Of a stretch of 64,000 nucleotides of DNA, positions 1-6,702 are shown piece after piece. The stretch spans positions 3,033,001 through 3,097,000 of the forward strand of contig NZ_CP006587.1 of assembly GCF_000737515.1 (NCBI RefSeq). The letters run 5' to 3'. The stretch's first letter is position 1. The number at the start of each line of letters is the position of its first letter. This DNA comes from Hymenobacter sp. APR13. GTDB lineage: Bacteria; Bacteroidota; Bacteroidia; Cytophagales; Hymenobacteraceae. Under the pieces are notes generated by a model. It made no database searches. It worked only from the letters and a program-made list of their open reading frames with translations, and was not told the origin of the DNA. The translations under genes were made by a program, and so were the position numbers.

Positions 1-89
1 GGTGCCGGTAGGGGCCGGCTGCACCTGAGCGGCAACGGGTAGCAGGCTGCTGGCCAGCAAGGCCGCCGCAGAAAGAAAAAAACACGCAT
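1..89 (-). CDS. 5' end of a secreted protein, possibly frameshifted, runs off the window
   Basis: Read on the minus strand from the ATG at 89, the frame opens with M-R-V-F-F and then becomes unlike a protein start. Adding one T to the seven-T run (76-82 on the plus strand) gives a textbook signal peptide, MRVFFLSAAALLASSLLPVA followed by AQ. The shifted frame as written has a stop just upstream and no normal start codon. So either the sequence has a one-base error in a homopolymer, or the gene is frameshifted in the genome. Only the first 30 codons are visible, so the mature protein cannot be named. Confidence 0.45.
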   Translation of the reverse strand, partial: MRVFFFLRRPCWPAACYPLPLRCSRPLPA

Positions 90-254
90 GCTTAGCCTAA
101 CGCAATTCCGGCCGTCCGGATGCCGCGAGGTTGTTCAATCCCTGTTTCACGCATTTCAACTGAAAGAGTCCCGGCTTCATCAGATTGGGGTTCTGAACGA
201 GGCGGTCTGCGGGCACCTTTGGGCTATCCATTCGCCCTTTACTGACTGTAGCTC

Positions 255-1019
255 ATGAAAAAGCTTGTCGTAGCCATCGTCACGCTGCTTACGTTCCTGG
301 TCGCCGTGTATGCGCCTCGTTTTGTCAATCCGTGGCTGGGGCTGGTGCCCGGCCAGCTGGCGCCCGGTCTGTACGTGCTGTACATGGCGTTGTGGTGGCT
401 GGGGCTGCCACTGCTGGCGCTCAGCGGCCTGTATGGCTGGCGCCGAGCCGTGCCCGAGCTGGGCTGGCAGGCTTCAATGGGGGAGGGTCTGGCTATGGGC
501 CTGGGCTGCACGCTGCCAATGCTGCTGGGCTATCTGGCCGTTTTTCAGCTCACCAGCATCACCGGGCCGGTGCTGGCCGGCAGCCTGCTGCGGGGCGCCG
601 TTTGGGCCGGACTGGGCGAGGAAACGCTGTTCCGGGGCTTTCTGTTCGGGCAGCTGACGCGGCGCGTTCGGTTTCCGTGGCTGCTAACCATCCTCATCGA
701 GTCGGGCATCTTCGCCACGGGCCACCTCTACCAAAGCCACGACCTAGCTTCGGCGGTAGGCGTGCTGGCCGTCACGTTTGGGGGCGGCGTGTGGTTTGGC
801 TGGCTCTACAAAAGCTGGAACAATCTGTGGGTGCCCATCTGCCTGCACATCTTTATGAATGCCTGGTGGATGCTGTTCGACGTCTCGGACTCAGCGGTAG
901 GCAACCTGTGGGCGAACGTATTTCGGGTGCTGACCATTGCCCTGTCGGTGGCGGCTACACTCTGGTACCGGCGGCGGCCCCAGCAGCCCGCGCCGGCCGC
1001 CGCGCTGGTGGCGGCCTAG
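255..1019 (+). CDS. CPBP family intramembrane glutamic endopeptidase
   Basis: This is a 254-residue multi-pass membrane protein of the CPBP (Abi/CAAX protease, Rce1-like) family. The family motifs are visible in order: EETLFRG at residues 122-128 (paired glutamates and arginine), a histidine at 157 in GIFATGH, and HIFMN at 198-202. These residues form the active site of Rce1-type proteases inside the membrane. About seven hydrophobic segments are present, and a charged, alanine-rich tail ends the protein. The substrate is not predictable; bacterial members act in bacteriocin immunity, protein maturation or have no known role. A CACCTTTG element at about 215-222 is one base off the Bacteroidota -7 box. 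The gene stands alone. Confidence 0.85.
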   Translation: MKKLVVAIVTLLTFLVAVYAPRFVNPWLGLVPGQLAPGLYVLYMALWWLGLPLLALSGLYGWRRAVPELGWQASMGEGLAMGLGCTLPMLLGYLAVFQLTSITGPVLAGSLLRGAVWAGLGEETLFRGFLFGQLTRRVRFPWLLTILIESGIFATGHLYQSHDLASAVGVLAVTFGGGVWFGWLYKSWNNLWVPICLHIFMNAWWMLFDVSDSAVGNLWANVFRVLTIALSVAATLWYRRRPQQPAPAAALVAA

Positions 1020-1117
1020 CACTAAAGCGGAGGTAGAGCAGGCAGCCGGAGCTTCCATTTTCAGCTGGAAAACACGTACTTCGGCAGGTTGGCCGTTACG
1101 CTATTCTACCGCTGTTT

Positions 1118-1858
1118 ATGCAGAATTACTATCGAATCCTGGGCGTGTCCTCGACGGCACCGGCGGCCGAGCTGGAGCGTGCCTACCGCGCCCTGCACGC
1201 CCGCCTGAGCAAGCGCGCTGCCCGCGACCCGGCCCTCAATGAACGGCTCACCGAAGCCTACGGTGGCCTGCAGATTCTGCTGGATCCGCGCCGCCGCTGG
1301 GCCTACGACCAACTGCTGGCCCAGCAGCCCGCGCCGCCGCTATCCGGCTCCCGCGCCCTGATGCACCGTTACGCCCCGGTGGCCCGCTGGCTGAACCTGG
1401 CGCTGCTGGCGTTCTGCGCCCTGCTGGCTCTGGATGTGGCGCTGCCCCTGCGCGAGCTGCCCGGCGAGCTGGTGCTGCGCCGCAAGCTGGTATCGGTGAG
1501 TGTATCAGCCGCCAATCCGCAGGTAGCCTACGATATCCGCACGCCGCTCACCAAATTCCGGCTGTCCAGCAGCATTGCGCCCCGCGCCCGCGAAGGCCAG
1601 TTCCTGACCGTGTGGCGCACGCCGCTGCTGGGCGTAGTGCGGCGCGTCAGCTCGCCGTCGTCGGCCGAGGGGGGGGCGCCGTTTGAGCCATATGGCACCG
1701 GCGTGTACGGCGGGGCGCTGGCGGCGCTGCCGGTGGCGCTGCTGCTTACGGCGGCGCTGGGCGCCTGGCCGGGTCGTACGGCCGAAGTGCGTGTAAATAC
1801 GGCCGTGGTCGGCAGCCTGCTCTGGCTGCTCACGGTGGTGGTGATGTGGCTGTTCTGA
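1118..1858 (+). CDS. Membrane protein with a degenerate N-terminal J domain
   Basis: Residues 3-68 read as a DnaJ-like domain (start NYYRILGVSS, end RRRWAYDQLL). The HPD tripeptide that stimulates Hsp70 ATPase is absent: the loop reads LHARLSKRAARDP. A hydrophobic segment follows at about residues 89-108, then a soluble region of roughly 90 residues, then two C-terminal hydrophobic segments. Without HPD it is unlikely to be a normal Hsp70 co-chaperone; a docking or scaffolding role is only a guess. It lies about 100 bp after the CPBP gene on the same strand. The J-domain call is from the visible pattern; the rest of the protein is not recognised. Confidence 0.7.
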   Translation: MQNYYRILGVSSTAPAAELERAYRALHARLSKRAARDPALNERLTEAYGGLQILLDPRRRWAYDQLLAQQPAPPLSGSRALMHRYAPVARWLNLALLAFCALLALDVALPLRELPGELVLRRKLVSVSVSAANPQVAYDIRTPLTKFRLSSSIAPRAREGQFLTVWRTPLLGVVRRVSSPSSAEGGAPFEPYGTGVYGGALAALPVALLLTAALGAWPGRTAEVRVNTAVVGSLLWLLTVVVMWLF

Positions 1859-2091
1859 GCCTTAACAGGCCACGCAGGTGCCATCATCAGGAAAATCAGC
1901 ACCGATAAGCCGGTTGCCGCGAAAACACGAAACAACCACAGGCGTACTGTGCTTTCACCACTACGCTTGGGGATGCCCACGCGCGCCCACCACCTGCTTT
2001 CTTCACCCGTTACGGTTCCTCTGCTCCCTTAAACGGCTTGCTTGTTACGGTCTACCCACTCGTCAAGCAGCCTCTACCAGTCACCTGTCAC

Positions 2092-2127
2092 GGTTCACCT
2101 CATCACTTCATTACCTCATCACCCCTC
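2092..2127 (+). repeat. Low-complexity TCATCACC-type tract before the ankyrin gene
   Basis: The bases before the ATG at 2128 are a run of TCACC, TCATCA and TTCATTACC words with no G after the first few bases. Similar tracts lie at 24990-25030, 63631-63675 and 63786-63825, always between genes. Apart from this tract, the 269 bp gap 1859-2127 shows nothing recognisable. Confidence 0.5.
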
Positions 2128-2616
2128 ATGTCCGATTTCACTTCATCCAGCTCTGACACCCTGTTTTTTGACGCCGCCCGCCGCGGCGACGTAGCCACCC
2201 TGCAAAGCCTGCTGGCTCAGGGAATGGACGTAAACGCCCGCGACGGCCGGGGCTTCACGGCCCTGATTCTGGCTGCCTACGATGACCACGCCGACGCCAC
2301 CCGCCTGCTGCTGCAGGCCGGCGCCAACCCCAGCCTGCCCGATGCCAGCGGCAACACCGCCCTGATGGGCGTGGCCTTCAAAGGCTACCCCGAAATTGCC
2401 CGCCTGCTGCTGCAGCACGGCGCCGACCTCAACGCCCGCAACGGCAATGATGGCACGGCTCTGATGTTTGCCACCATGTTCGGCCGCAACGACATGGTGA
2501 CCATGCTGCTGGAAGCCGGCGCCGACGCCACCCTGCGCGACGTGCGCGGCCTTTCCGCCCGCGACCTGGCCTTGCAGCAGGGCAACCACCAGGCCCTGGA
2601 GCTGCTGCCCGAGTAA
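2128..2616 (+). CDS. Ankyrin repeat protein
   Basis: A 162-residue protein made of about four ankyrin repeats with the usual G-TAL--AA and LL--GA signatures: GRGFTALILAAYDD, SGNTALMGVAFKG, DGTALMFATMFG and RGLSARDLALQQG. The ATG at 2128 was chosen because the frame upstream of it is low-complexity TCATCACC sequence, while the ankyrin fold begins soon after with DTLFFDAARRGDVATLQSLL. There is no signal peptide, so it is probably a cytoplasmic protein-binding module. Partners cannot be inferred. It converges on a metallo-beta-lactamase-fold gene, with a long inverted repeat between them. Confidence 0.88.
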   Translation: MSDFTSSSSDTLFFDAARRGDVATLQSLLAQGMDVNARDGRGFTALILAAYDDHADATRLLLQAGANPSLPDASGNTALMGVAFKGYPEIARLLLQHGADLNARNGNDGTALMFATMFGRNDMVTMLLEAGADATLRDVRGLSARDLALQQGNHQALELLPE

Positions 2617-2631
2617 GGCGAATGCGTCAGT

Positions 2632-2727
2632 AGCCCGTCATGCAGCGCGGAGTAAAGCCTTTGGCTGGTGTAGTAGAATAGTTTACTGCACTGGCAAGAG
2701 GCTGCACTCCGCGCTGCATGACGGGCT
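2632..2727. repeat. Long inverted repeat between convergent genes
   Basis: The arms 2632-2653 and 2706-2727 are perfect 22-bp inverted copies (AGCCCGTCATGCAGCGCGGA plus GT). Partial pairing continues inward for about 20 more bases, so the element can fold almost end to end. It fills the gap between the ankyrin gene (ends 2616) and the minus-strand hydrolase (stop at 2729), and ends in TTTT on the plus strand. It may act as a bidirectional terminator or be a mobile palindromic element of the kind seen elsewhere in the window. Confidence 0.85.
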
Positions 2728-2728
2728 T

Positions 2729-3457
2729 TTAGTTGCCTAATGTTAAGGATTCGCCAGCCTGCAGGGCGTGTACCGTTACGCCATCGGCCGGCGTGAGGTG
2801 GGCGCGGAGCTGGGCGGGCGTGCCGGTGAGGCTGGGGTAGGTGCCGTAGTGAAACGGCACCACGTGCGGCACACGCAGCAGCCGGGCGGCGTGGGCGGCT
2901 TCCAGCGGCCCCATGGTGTAGCGGCCCCCAATGGGCAGCAGCGCCACTGTTGGCTGATAGAGGTCGGCCAGCAGGCGCATGTCGCCGAAGAGGCCGGTGT
3001 CGCCGGCGGCGTAGAGCACGGTGCCGTCGGAGAGGGCCAGCACGTAGCCCACGCTTTCGTGGGGGGCGGTGGTAGTGCCGTCGGGCAGGTCGATGTGGGC
3101 AGTGTGCTGGGCGCGGGTCATGGTGAGCTGCAGGCCGGCCACGGCTATGCTGCCGCCCACGTTCATGGGCTCGGCCTGTTCGCGCGGCAGCCCTTGCTGG
3201 TGCAGATAGAAGCGCACCGGGGCCGGAGCCACCAGCACGGCCCCGGTGCGGGCCAGCAGCGCCAGTAGCTGCGAGTCCATGTGGTCGTCGTGGCCGTGGG
3301 TGATGAGCACCAGGTCGGCGCGCTCGGGGTGGCGCAGGGCTTCCGGCACAAAGGGGTTGTCGCTCAGCCATGGGTCGATGAGCACTACTAGCCCCTCGGG
3401 CGTGGTGAGGCGGAAGCTGGCGTGGCCGAGAAACTGGAGCTGCGTGGTAGTGGGCAT
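2729..3457 (-). CDS. Metal-dependent hydrolase, metallo-beta-lactamase fold (UPF0173-like)
   Basis: A 242-residue protein with the metallo-beta-lactamase core. HGHDDH at residues 54-59 is the H-x-H-x-D-H zinc site. QHTAH, AAGDTGLF (metal-bridging Asp) and the late histidine in PFHYGTYP follow in the usual order. Length and the opening LQFLGHASFRL fit the UPF0173/YtkL group of small cytoplasmic hydrolases, whose natural substrates are mostly unknown. No signal peptide is present. A second, more distant metallo-beta-lactamase-fold protein lies at 5608-6372. The fold call is firm; the substrate is unknown. Confidence 0.9.
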   Translation of the reverse strand: MPTTTQLQFLGHASFRLTTPEGLVVLIDPWLSDNPFVPEALRHPERADLVLITHGHDDHMDSQLLALLARTGAVLVAPAPVRFYLHQQGLPREQAEPMNVGGSIAVAGLQLTMTRAQHTAHIDLPDGTTTAPHESVGYVLALSDGTVLYAAGDTGLFGDMRLLADLYQPTVALLPIGGRYTMGPLEAAHAARLLRVPHVVPFHYGTYPSLTGTPAQLRAHLTPADGVTVHALQAGESLTLGN

Positions 3458-3554
3458 GGAGCAATGCAGGAGGAGGCAAGCGAAAGTAGCGCGCCGCCTC
3501 GTCTTTCGCCAACGATACCCTGTGGATGCTTATTTAGTGAGGCTGATTGGCTTG

Positions 3555-4427
3555 CTACAAGTGCGGAAACGAATGCCCATCAAATAGGCGCCAGCTTACG
3601 GCCACGTAGCGGGTGCGCGGAGTGGCGTAGTAGCCATCGGCAGTGCCAAAGCCCATCAACTGACCAGTCAGGCGGCTTTCCTGGCGATGGGCGGCGGAGC
3701 TTACGTCATTGAGGGAGTGGCTGTGGTTGCGGCGGTAGCCCACGGCCAGCGTCCAGCGGCGGTAGTGGGCCCCGGCTTCGGCATATACGCCGCCCGCCCG
3801 GCTGCGGTAAGAGCTGGACGCCTGCCGCGACACGGCCGCCGGGTTGAGGCCCTGCATGAAACTGCCGCTGACGGGCAGCGCAATGCCGTCCAGCTCCCGG
3901 CTTGCCACGCCGTCGTAGCGCGCTTCCGACTGCACATTGGCCCACTTCGTGACGCTCCAGCCCGCGCCGGCAAACAGGCGCCATTGCTGGCCCACGGGCA
4001 GTTGGTAGCGCACGCCCAGCGTGGCCGTCAGGGCGGTGGCTTGCATGCTGTAGGTTTTGGTAGGAAAATCGGGGTGGCCGGTGTTGAACTGCTGGCGGTA
4101 GCCGCCAAACCGCCGCGCCGTGCCCTCGGCGTGCAGCGCCCAGCGCCGCCCCGGCGACTCCAGCCCCAGCTGCAGCCCGCCCATCGGCCGCAACTTCGCG
4201 TCCATGTCTTCGCCCAGCAGATACAGCGGCTCCGCTACCTGGCCGGTTTCGTAGTAGCCGGCGTACGGAAAGTTGTTCTCCCACTGCATAGTTGGCTTAG
4301 CCAAACCCACCGTGGGGCCGGCATACCAGGTCCAACGGCGCGGTGCAGGCTGGGCCAGCGAATCGCGAGAGGCGGCAATCGGGGCCGGCGCCGACAGCGC
4401 CGCCAAAAGCGTAAAAACGGGTAGCAT
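3555..4427 (-). CDS. Predicted outer-membrane beta-barrel protein
   Basis: The ATG at 4427 gives a signal peptide (MLPVFTLLAALSAPAPIAAS) and about 290 residues; an in-frame upstream ATG at 4469 would bury this signal, so 4427 is preferred. The mature part has many alternating aromatic and polar stretches (WTWYAGPTVGLA, TALTATLGVRYQL, RLFAGAGWSVTKW, RAGGVYAEAGAHYRRW, RYVAVSWRLF) typical of a barrel of about 10-12 strands. It ends close to an aromatic strand, as expected of outer-membrane proteins. No family is recognised. It lies 99 bp after the hydrolase on the same strand. Confidence 0.7.
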   Translation of the reverse strand: MLPVFTLLAALSAPAPIAASRDSLAQPAPRRWTWYAGPTVGLAKPTMQWENNFPYAGYYETGQVAEPLYLLGEDMDAKLRPMGGLQLGLESPGRRWALHAEGTARRFGGYRQQFNTGHPDFPTKTYSMQATALTATLGVRYQLPVGQQWRLFAGAGWSVTKWANVQSEARYDGVASRELDGIALPVSGSFMQGLNPAAVSRQASSSYRSRAGGVYAEAGAHYRRWTLAVGYRRNHSHSLNDVSSAAHRQESRLTGQLMGFGTADGYYATPRTRYVAVSWRLFDGHSFPHL

Positions 4428-4546
4428 ACAACAAGCAGAATAGGAGGTGAATAATACTTCCTGCCCCACGTCGAAAAACCGCGCCAGTTTCCGGCTCTAG
4501 CTAACTGAACTTCCCGCAATGGCGCGGCCCCGACCCGGAAATGAAA

Positions 4547-4570
4547 CCGGCCCGCTGGTGGGCGGGCCGG
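4547..4570 (-). terminator. Hairpin after the small unknown gene
   Basis: CCGGCCCGC (4547-4555) and GCGGGCCGG (4562-4570) form a perfect 9-bp stem with a 6-base loop just past the stop codon of the minus-strand gene at 4577. No T-run follows, so termination efficiency is uncertain. Confidence 0.55.
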
Positions 4571-4576
4571 AGTGAC

Positions 4577-5014
4577 TTACTGGATGCTGGAAACGTCGAA
4601 GGTGGTTTGCTGGGCCACGAAGCCCGATAGCTGCGTGCGGCGCAGCAGCGCGGCCAGCGGTGGCGGCAGCTCAGCCACAGTGAGCGGCTGCAGCGGCCGG
4701 GCCACGAGGTAGTAGCGCGGGTCGTGGTGGTCGTGGAGGTTGGTTTTGACGAACGAGAACAGGCCGCGGCGGGCGTAGCGGGCGGCGCCAGGGTAGCCGC
4801 CATCGGCCGCGTCGGTGGTGGCCTGTGCCCCGCCGGCCGCCGGCTCCGGCAGCGTCAGGAAATACTGGTGCAGCTCCAGCAACGCCGCCTCATCTGCCGC
4901 CACCGATTCGGGCAGGACGCCGCCGCCGGAAGCTACGTGCAGAATGTGGCCGGCCTCGTCGGTGGCAAACCAGTCGATATCGGCGTCTTCTTGCTCTGTT
5001 TGGTTGATGCGCAT
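4577..5014 (-). CDS. Small soluble protein of unknown function
   Basis: A 145-residue acidic, soluble protein with no signal peptide or membrane segment. It begins MRINQTEQEDADIDWFATDE and carries HILHVASGGG near residue 25, then an alanine-rich middle and a C-terminal part with LFSFVKTNLHDHHDPRYYLV. I do not recognise the family. Its first 50 residues are closely matched by a broken copy at 6505-6649, which shows that this gene was duplicated here at some point. Some protein-level imprint (immunity or SMI1-like) families have comparable size, but I see no decisive motif. Confidence 0.75.
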   Translation of the reverse strand: MRINQTEQEDADIDWFATDEAGHILHVASGGGVLPESVAADEAALLELHQYFLTLPEPAAGGAQATTDAADGGYPGAARYARRGLFSFVKTNLHDHHDPRYYLVARPLQPLTVAELPPPLAALLRRTQLSGFVAQQTTFDVSSIQ

Positions 5015-5122
5015 GAGAATCTGAGTTGATGAGTAGGCTTGCTGGGTGGCCGGCGCGCTACGGGTGTTGTTTTCGGTCTGTGCCGGCCGGCTGCCCGGTT
5101 GCTGCTGCCGCCGGCGGCGCCG

Positions 5123-5461
5123 TCAGGAAATCTGCACTACGCCTTCGATGTGGGTGAGGGCCCATTGCTCCAGCTGCTGCAGAATGGGGGCCAGCTGCTG
5201 GCCTTTGCCGGAAAGATGGTAGGTGACTTCGGGCGGAAAGCCGTTGTGCACGGTGCGCTCAACCAGCGTGGCCGCTTCCAGCTGGCGCAGCTGCTCCAGC
5301 ATCACCTTCTTCGATACGCGCGGAATCTCGCGCCACAGCTCGCTGAACCGCCGCGGCCCCGCCGACAGATGGAAGATGATAATCGGCTTCCATTTGCCCG
5401 AAATCTGGTCGAGGGCCACTTTGGCGGCGCAGCATTCGATGTCGTGGTAGGTGTGGCGCAT
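5123..5461 (-). CDS. HxlR family transcriptional regulator
   Basis: A 112-residue winged-helix regulator of the HxlR/MarR-like type. Family landmarks are CCAAKVALDQISGKWKPIII at the start, RRFSELWREIPRVSKKVMLEQLRQLE (recognition helix region) and the wing EVTYHLSGKGQQLAPILQQL. The ATG at 5461 was chosen because the HxlR domain begins there; 34 extra codons upstream have no family resemblance. It is divergent from the metallo-beta-lactamase-fold gene at 5608, the usual arrangement for an HxlR regulator and its target. The paired cysteines near the N terminus are typical of redox- or aldehyde-sensing members, but no inducer can be named. Confidence 0.88.
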   Translation of the reverse strand: MRHTYHDIECCAAKVALDQISGKWKPIIIFHLSAGPRRFSELWREIPRVSKKVMLEQLRQLEAATLVERTVHNGFPPEVTYHLSGKGQQLAPILQQLEQWALTHIEGVVQIS

Positions 5462-5473
5462 GGCAGCGAAACG

Positions 5474-5503
5474 AAAAGGTAAACAGGTAACCAGCCGGTA
5501 ACC
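5474..5503 (-). promoter_or_regulatory. hxlR promoter overlapped by repeated GGTTACC sites
   Basis: On the minus strand TACCTTTT (5481-5474) is one base off the Bacteroidota -7 box and ends 12 bases before the hxlR ATG. GGTTACC occurs at 5503-5497 and 5492-5486, 11 bp apart, and the variant GTTTACC at 5484-5478 overlaps the -7 box. Repeats on one DNA face overlapping a promoter suggest an operator, probably for HxlR itself. This is inference. Confidence 0.45.
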
Positions 5504-5529
5504 TTCTTGAGCCCGCGGCAGGGCGGGGG

Positions 5530-5537
5530 TACCTTTG
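5530..5537 (+). promoter_or_regulatory. -7 promoter box TACCTTTG for the 5608 gene
   Basis: A perfect TAnnTTTG box, 70 bases before the ATG of the divergent hydrolase. Confidence 0.5.
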
Positions 5538-5607
5538 GCTTGGAGGAGGCTGGCGGTCAGCAACGGCGGCGGCGTCCGGTCAAGGTAGTGCTTAACCCCC
5601 TTTTTCG

Positions 5608-6372
5608 ATGCAAGTTCAACTAATTCGTCATGCCACGCTGCTGCTGAAAGTGGCCGGCAAAACCATCCTGGTAGACCCCATGCTGGCGCCCCGCTTCCAG
5701 TACGACCCCGTGGCCATGTCTGCCGGCACCAACCAGCGCATTCCGCTCGTCGACCTGCCCTTCGCCTCCACCGAGCTGCCGCAGCTGCTGGCCTCGCTCG
5801 ATGCCGTGCTGCTCACCCACACGCACCGCGACCATTGGGACACCACCACCCAGGAGCTGCTCGACAAACACCTGCCCATCCTGGTGCAGCCCGCCGACAC
5901 GGAAACCCTGCGCGCCCAGGGCTTCACGAACGTGCTGCCGGTGGAAAACCAGCTCGACTGGGAAGGCATCCGGCTGTACCGCACCGGCGGCCAGCATGGC
6001 ACCGGCGAAATCGGGCAGAAGATGGGCACCGTTTCGGGTTTTGTGGTGGAAGCCGACCAGGTGCGCCTCTACATTGCCGGCGACACCATCTGGTGCCCGG
6101 AGGTAAGCTCCGCCCTCGACCAGTACCAGCCCACGGCCATCGTGCTGAATGCCGGGGCGGCCCAGTTCCAGGTCGGGGACCCTATCACCATGACGGCCGC
6201 TGAAGTAGTGCAGGTGGCCCATTACGCGCCGCAAGCCACGGTGCACGCCGTGCACACCGAAACCGTCAACCACTGCACCGAAGACCGGGCCACTACCCGG
6301 GCGCAAATAGCGCAACACGACCTCACCGCCCGGGTACACGTGCCGGCTGACGGCGAATGGCTAACGCTGTAG
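5608..6372 (+). CDS. MBL-fold metal-dependent hydrolase
   Basis: A 254-residue cytoplasmic metallo-beta-lactamase-fold protein. The zinc motif is THTHRDHWD at residues 70-78 (H71, H73, D75, H76). Further ligands are likely in GGQHGTGE, AGDTIW (Asp) and AVHTETVNH. It opens with IRHATLLLKVAGKTILVDPM, as in the L-ascorbate-6-phosphate lactonase/UlaG-like group of hydrolases. The divergent HxlR regulator at 5461 probably controls it, so the pair may answer to a reactive small molecule; that is inference. The shadow of repeats in the shared promoter supports the link. Confidence 0.85.
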   Translation: MQVQLIRHATLLLKVAGKTILVDPMLAPRFQYDPVAMSAGTNQRIPLVDLPFASTELPQLLASLDAVLLTHTHRDHWDTTTQELLDKHLPILVQPADTETLRAQGFTNVLPVENQLDWEGIRLYRTGGQHGTGEIGQKMGTVSGFVVEADQVRLYIAGDTIWCPEVSSALDQYQPTAIVLNAGAAQFQVGDPITMTAAEVVQVAHYAPQATVHAVHTETVNHCTEDRATTRAQIAQHDLTARVHVPADGEWLTL

Positions 6373-6431
6373 AAGCACAAGTAGCACCTGCCCCCATGGC
6401 AAGAGGCCGCTGCACCAAACGCCCCACCATA

Positions 6432-6470
6432 AAAGCAAAACGGCCCGTCACTGACGGGCCGTTTTGCTTT
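6432..6470 (+). terminator. Bidirectional rho-independent terminator
   Basis: AAAGCAAAACGGCCCGTCA and its inverted copy TGACGGGCCGTTTTGCTTT form a near-perfect 19-bp stem with A/T-rich ends, 59 bases after the hydrolase stop codon. Confidence 0.85.
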
Positions 6471-6504
6471 CAGGTGGTACCAGCGGCACACAGATACTTC
6501 CGCT

Positions 6505-6649
6505 TCATTTCAGCAGCGCCGCCTCATTCGCCGCCCCCAACCACGTAGCTACCGACGCTACCGGAAGCTACGTGCAGGGTGTGAACGGCGTCGTCGGTGG
6601 TGAAGTAGTCAATGTCTAAGGTTTCCTGTTCGGTGGGGTAGATGTGCAT
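6505..6649 (-). pseudogene. Broken N-terminal copy of the 4577-5014 gene
   Basis: From the ATG at 6649 the frame reads MHIYPTEQETLDIDYFTTDD then AVHTLHVASGS. The intact gene at 4577-5014 reads MRINQTEQEDADIDWFATDE then AGHILHVASGG. After about residue 37 the copy stops in frame at TGA, but a neighbouring frame continues with AANEAALLK before another stop, matching AADEAALLE of the intact gene. So the copy carries a frameshift and lost the rest. It sits directly beside the AT-rich ATPase gene, so an insertion may have cut it. Confidence 0.75.
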
Positions 6650-6702
6650 GGGGGAGGGATATTACAATCAGTATCTAGTTGCTTACGTGAATAATTATTG
6701 AT

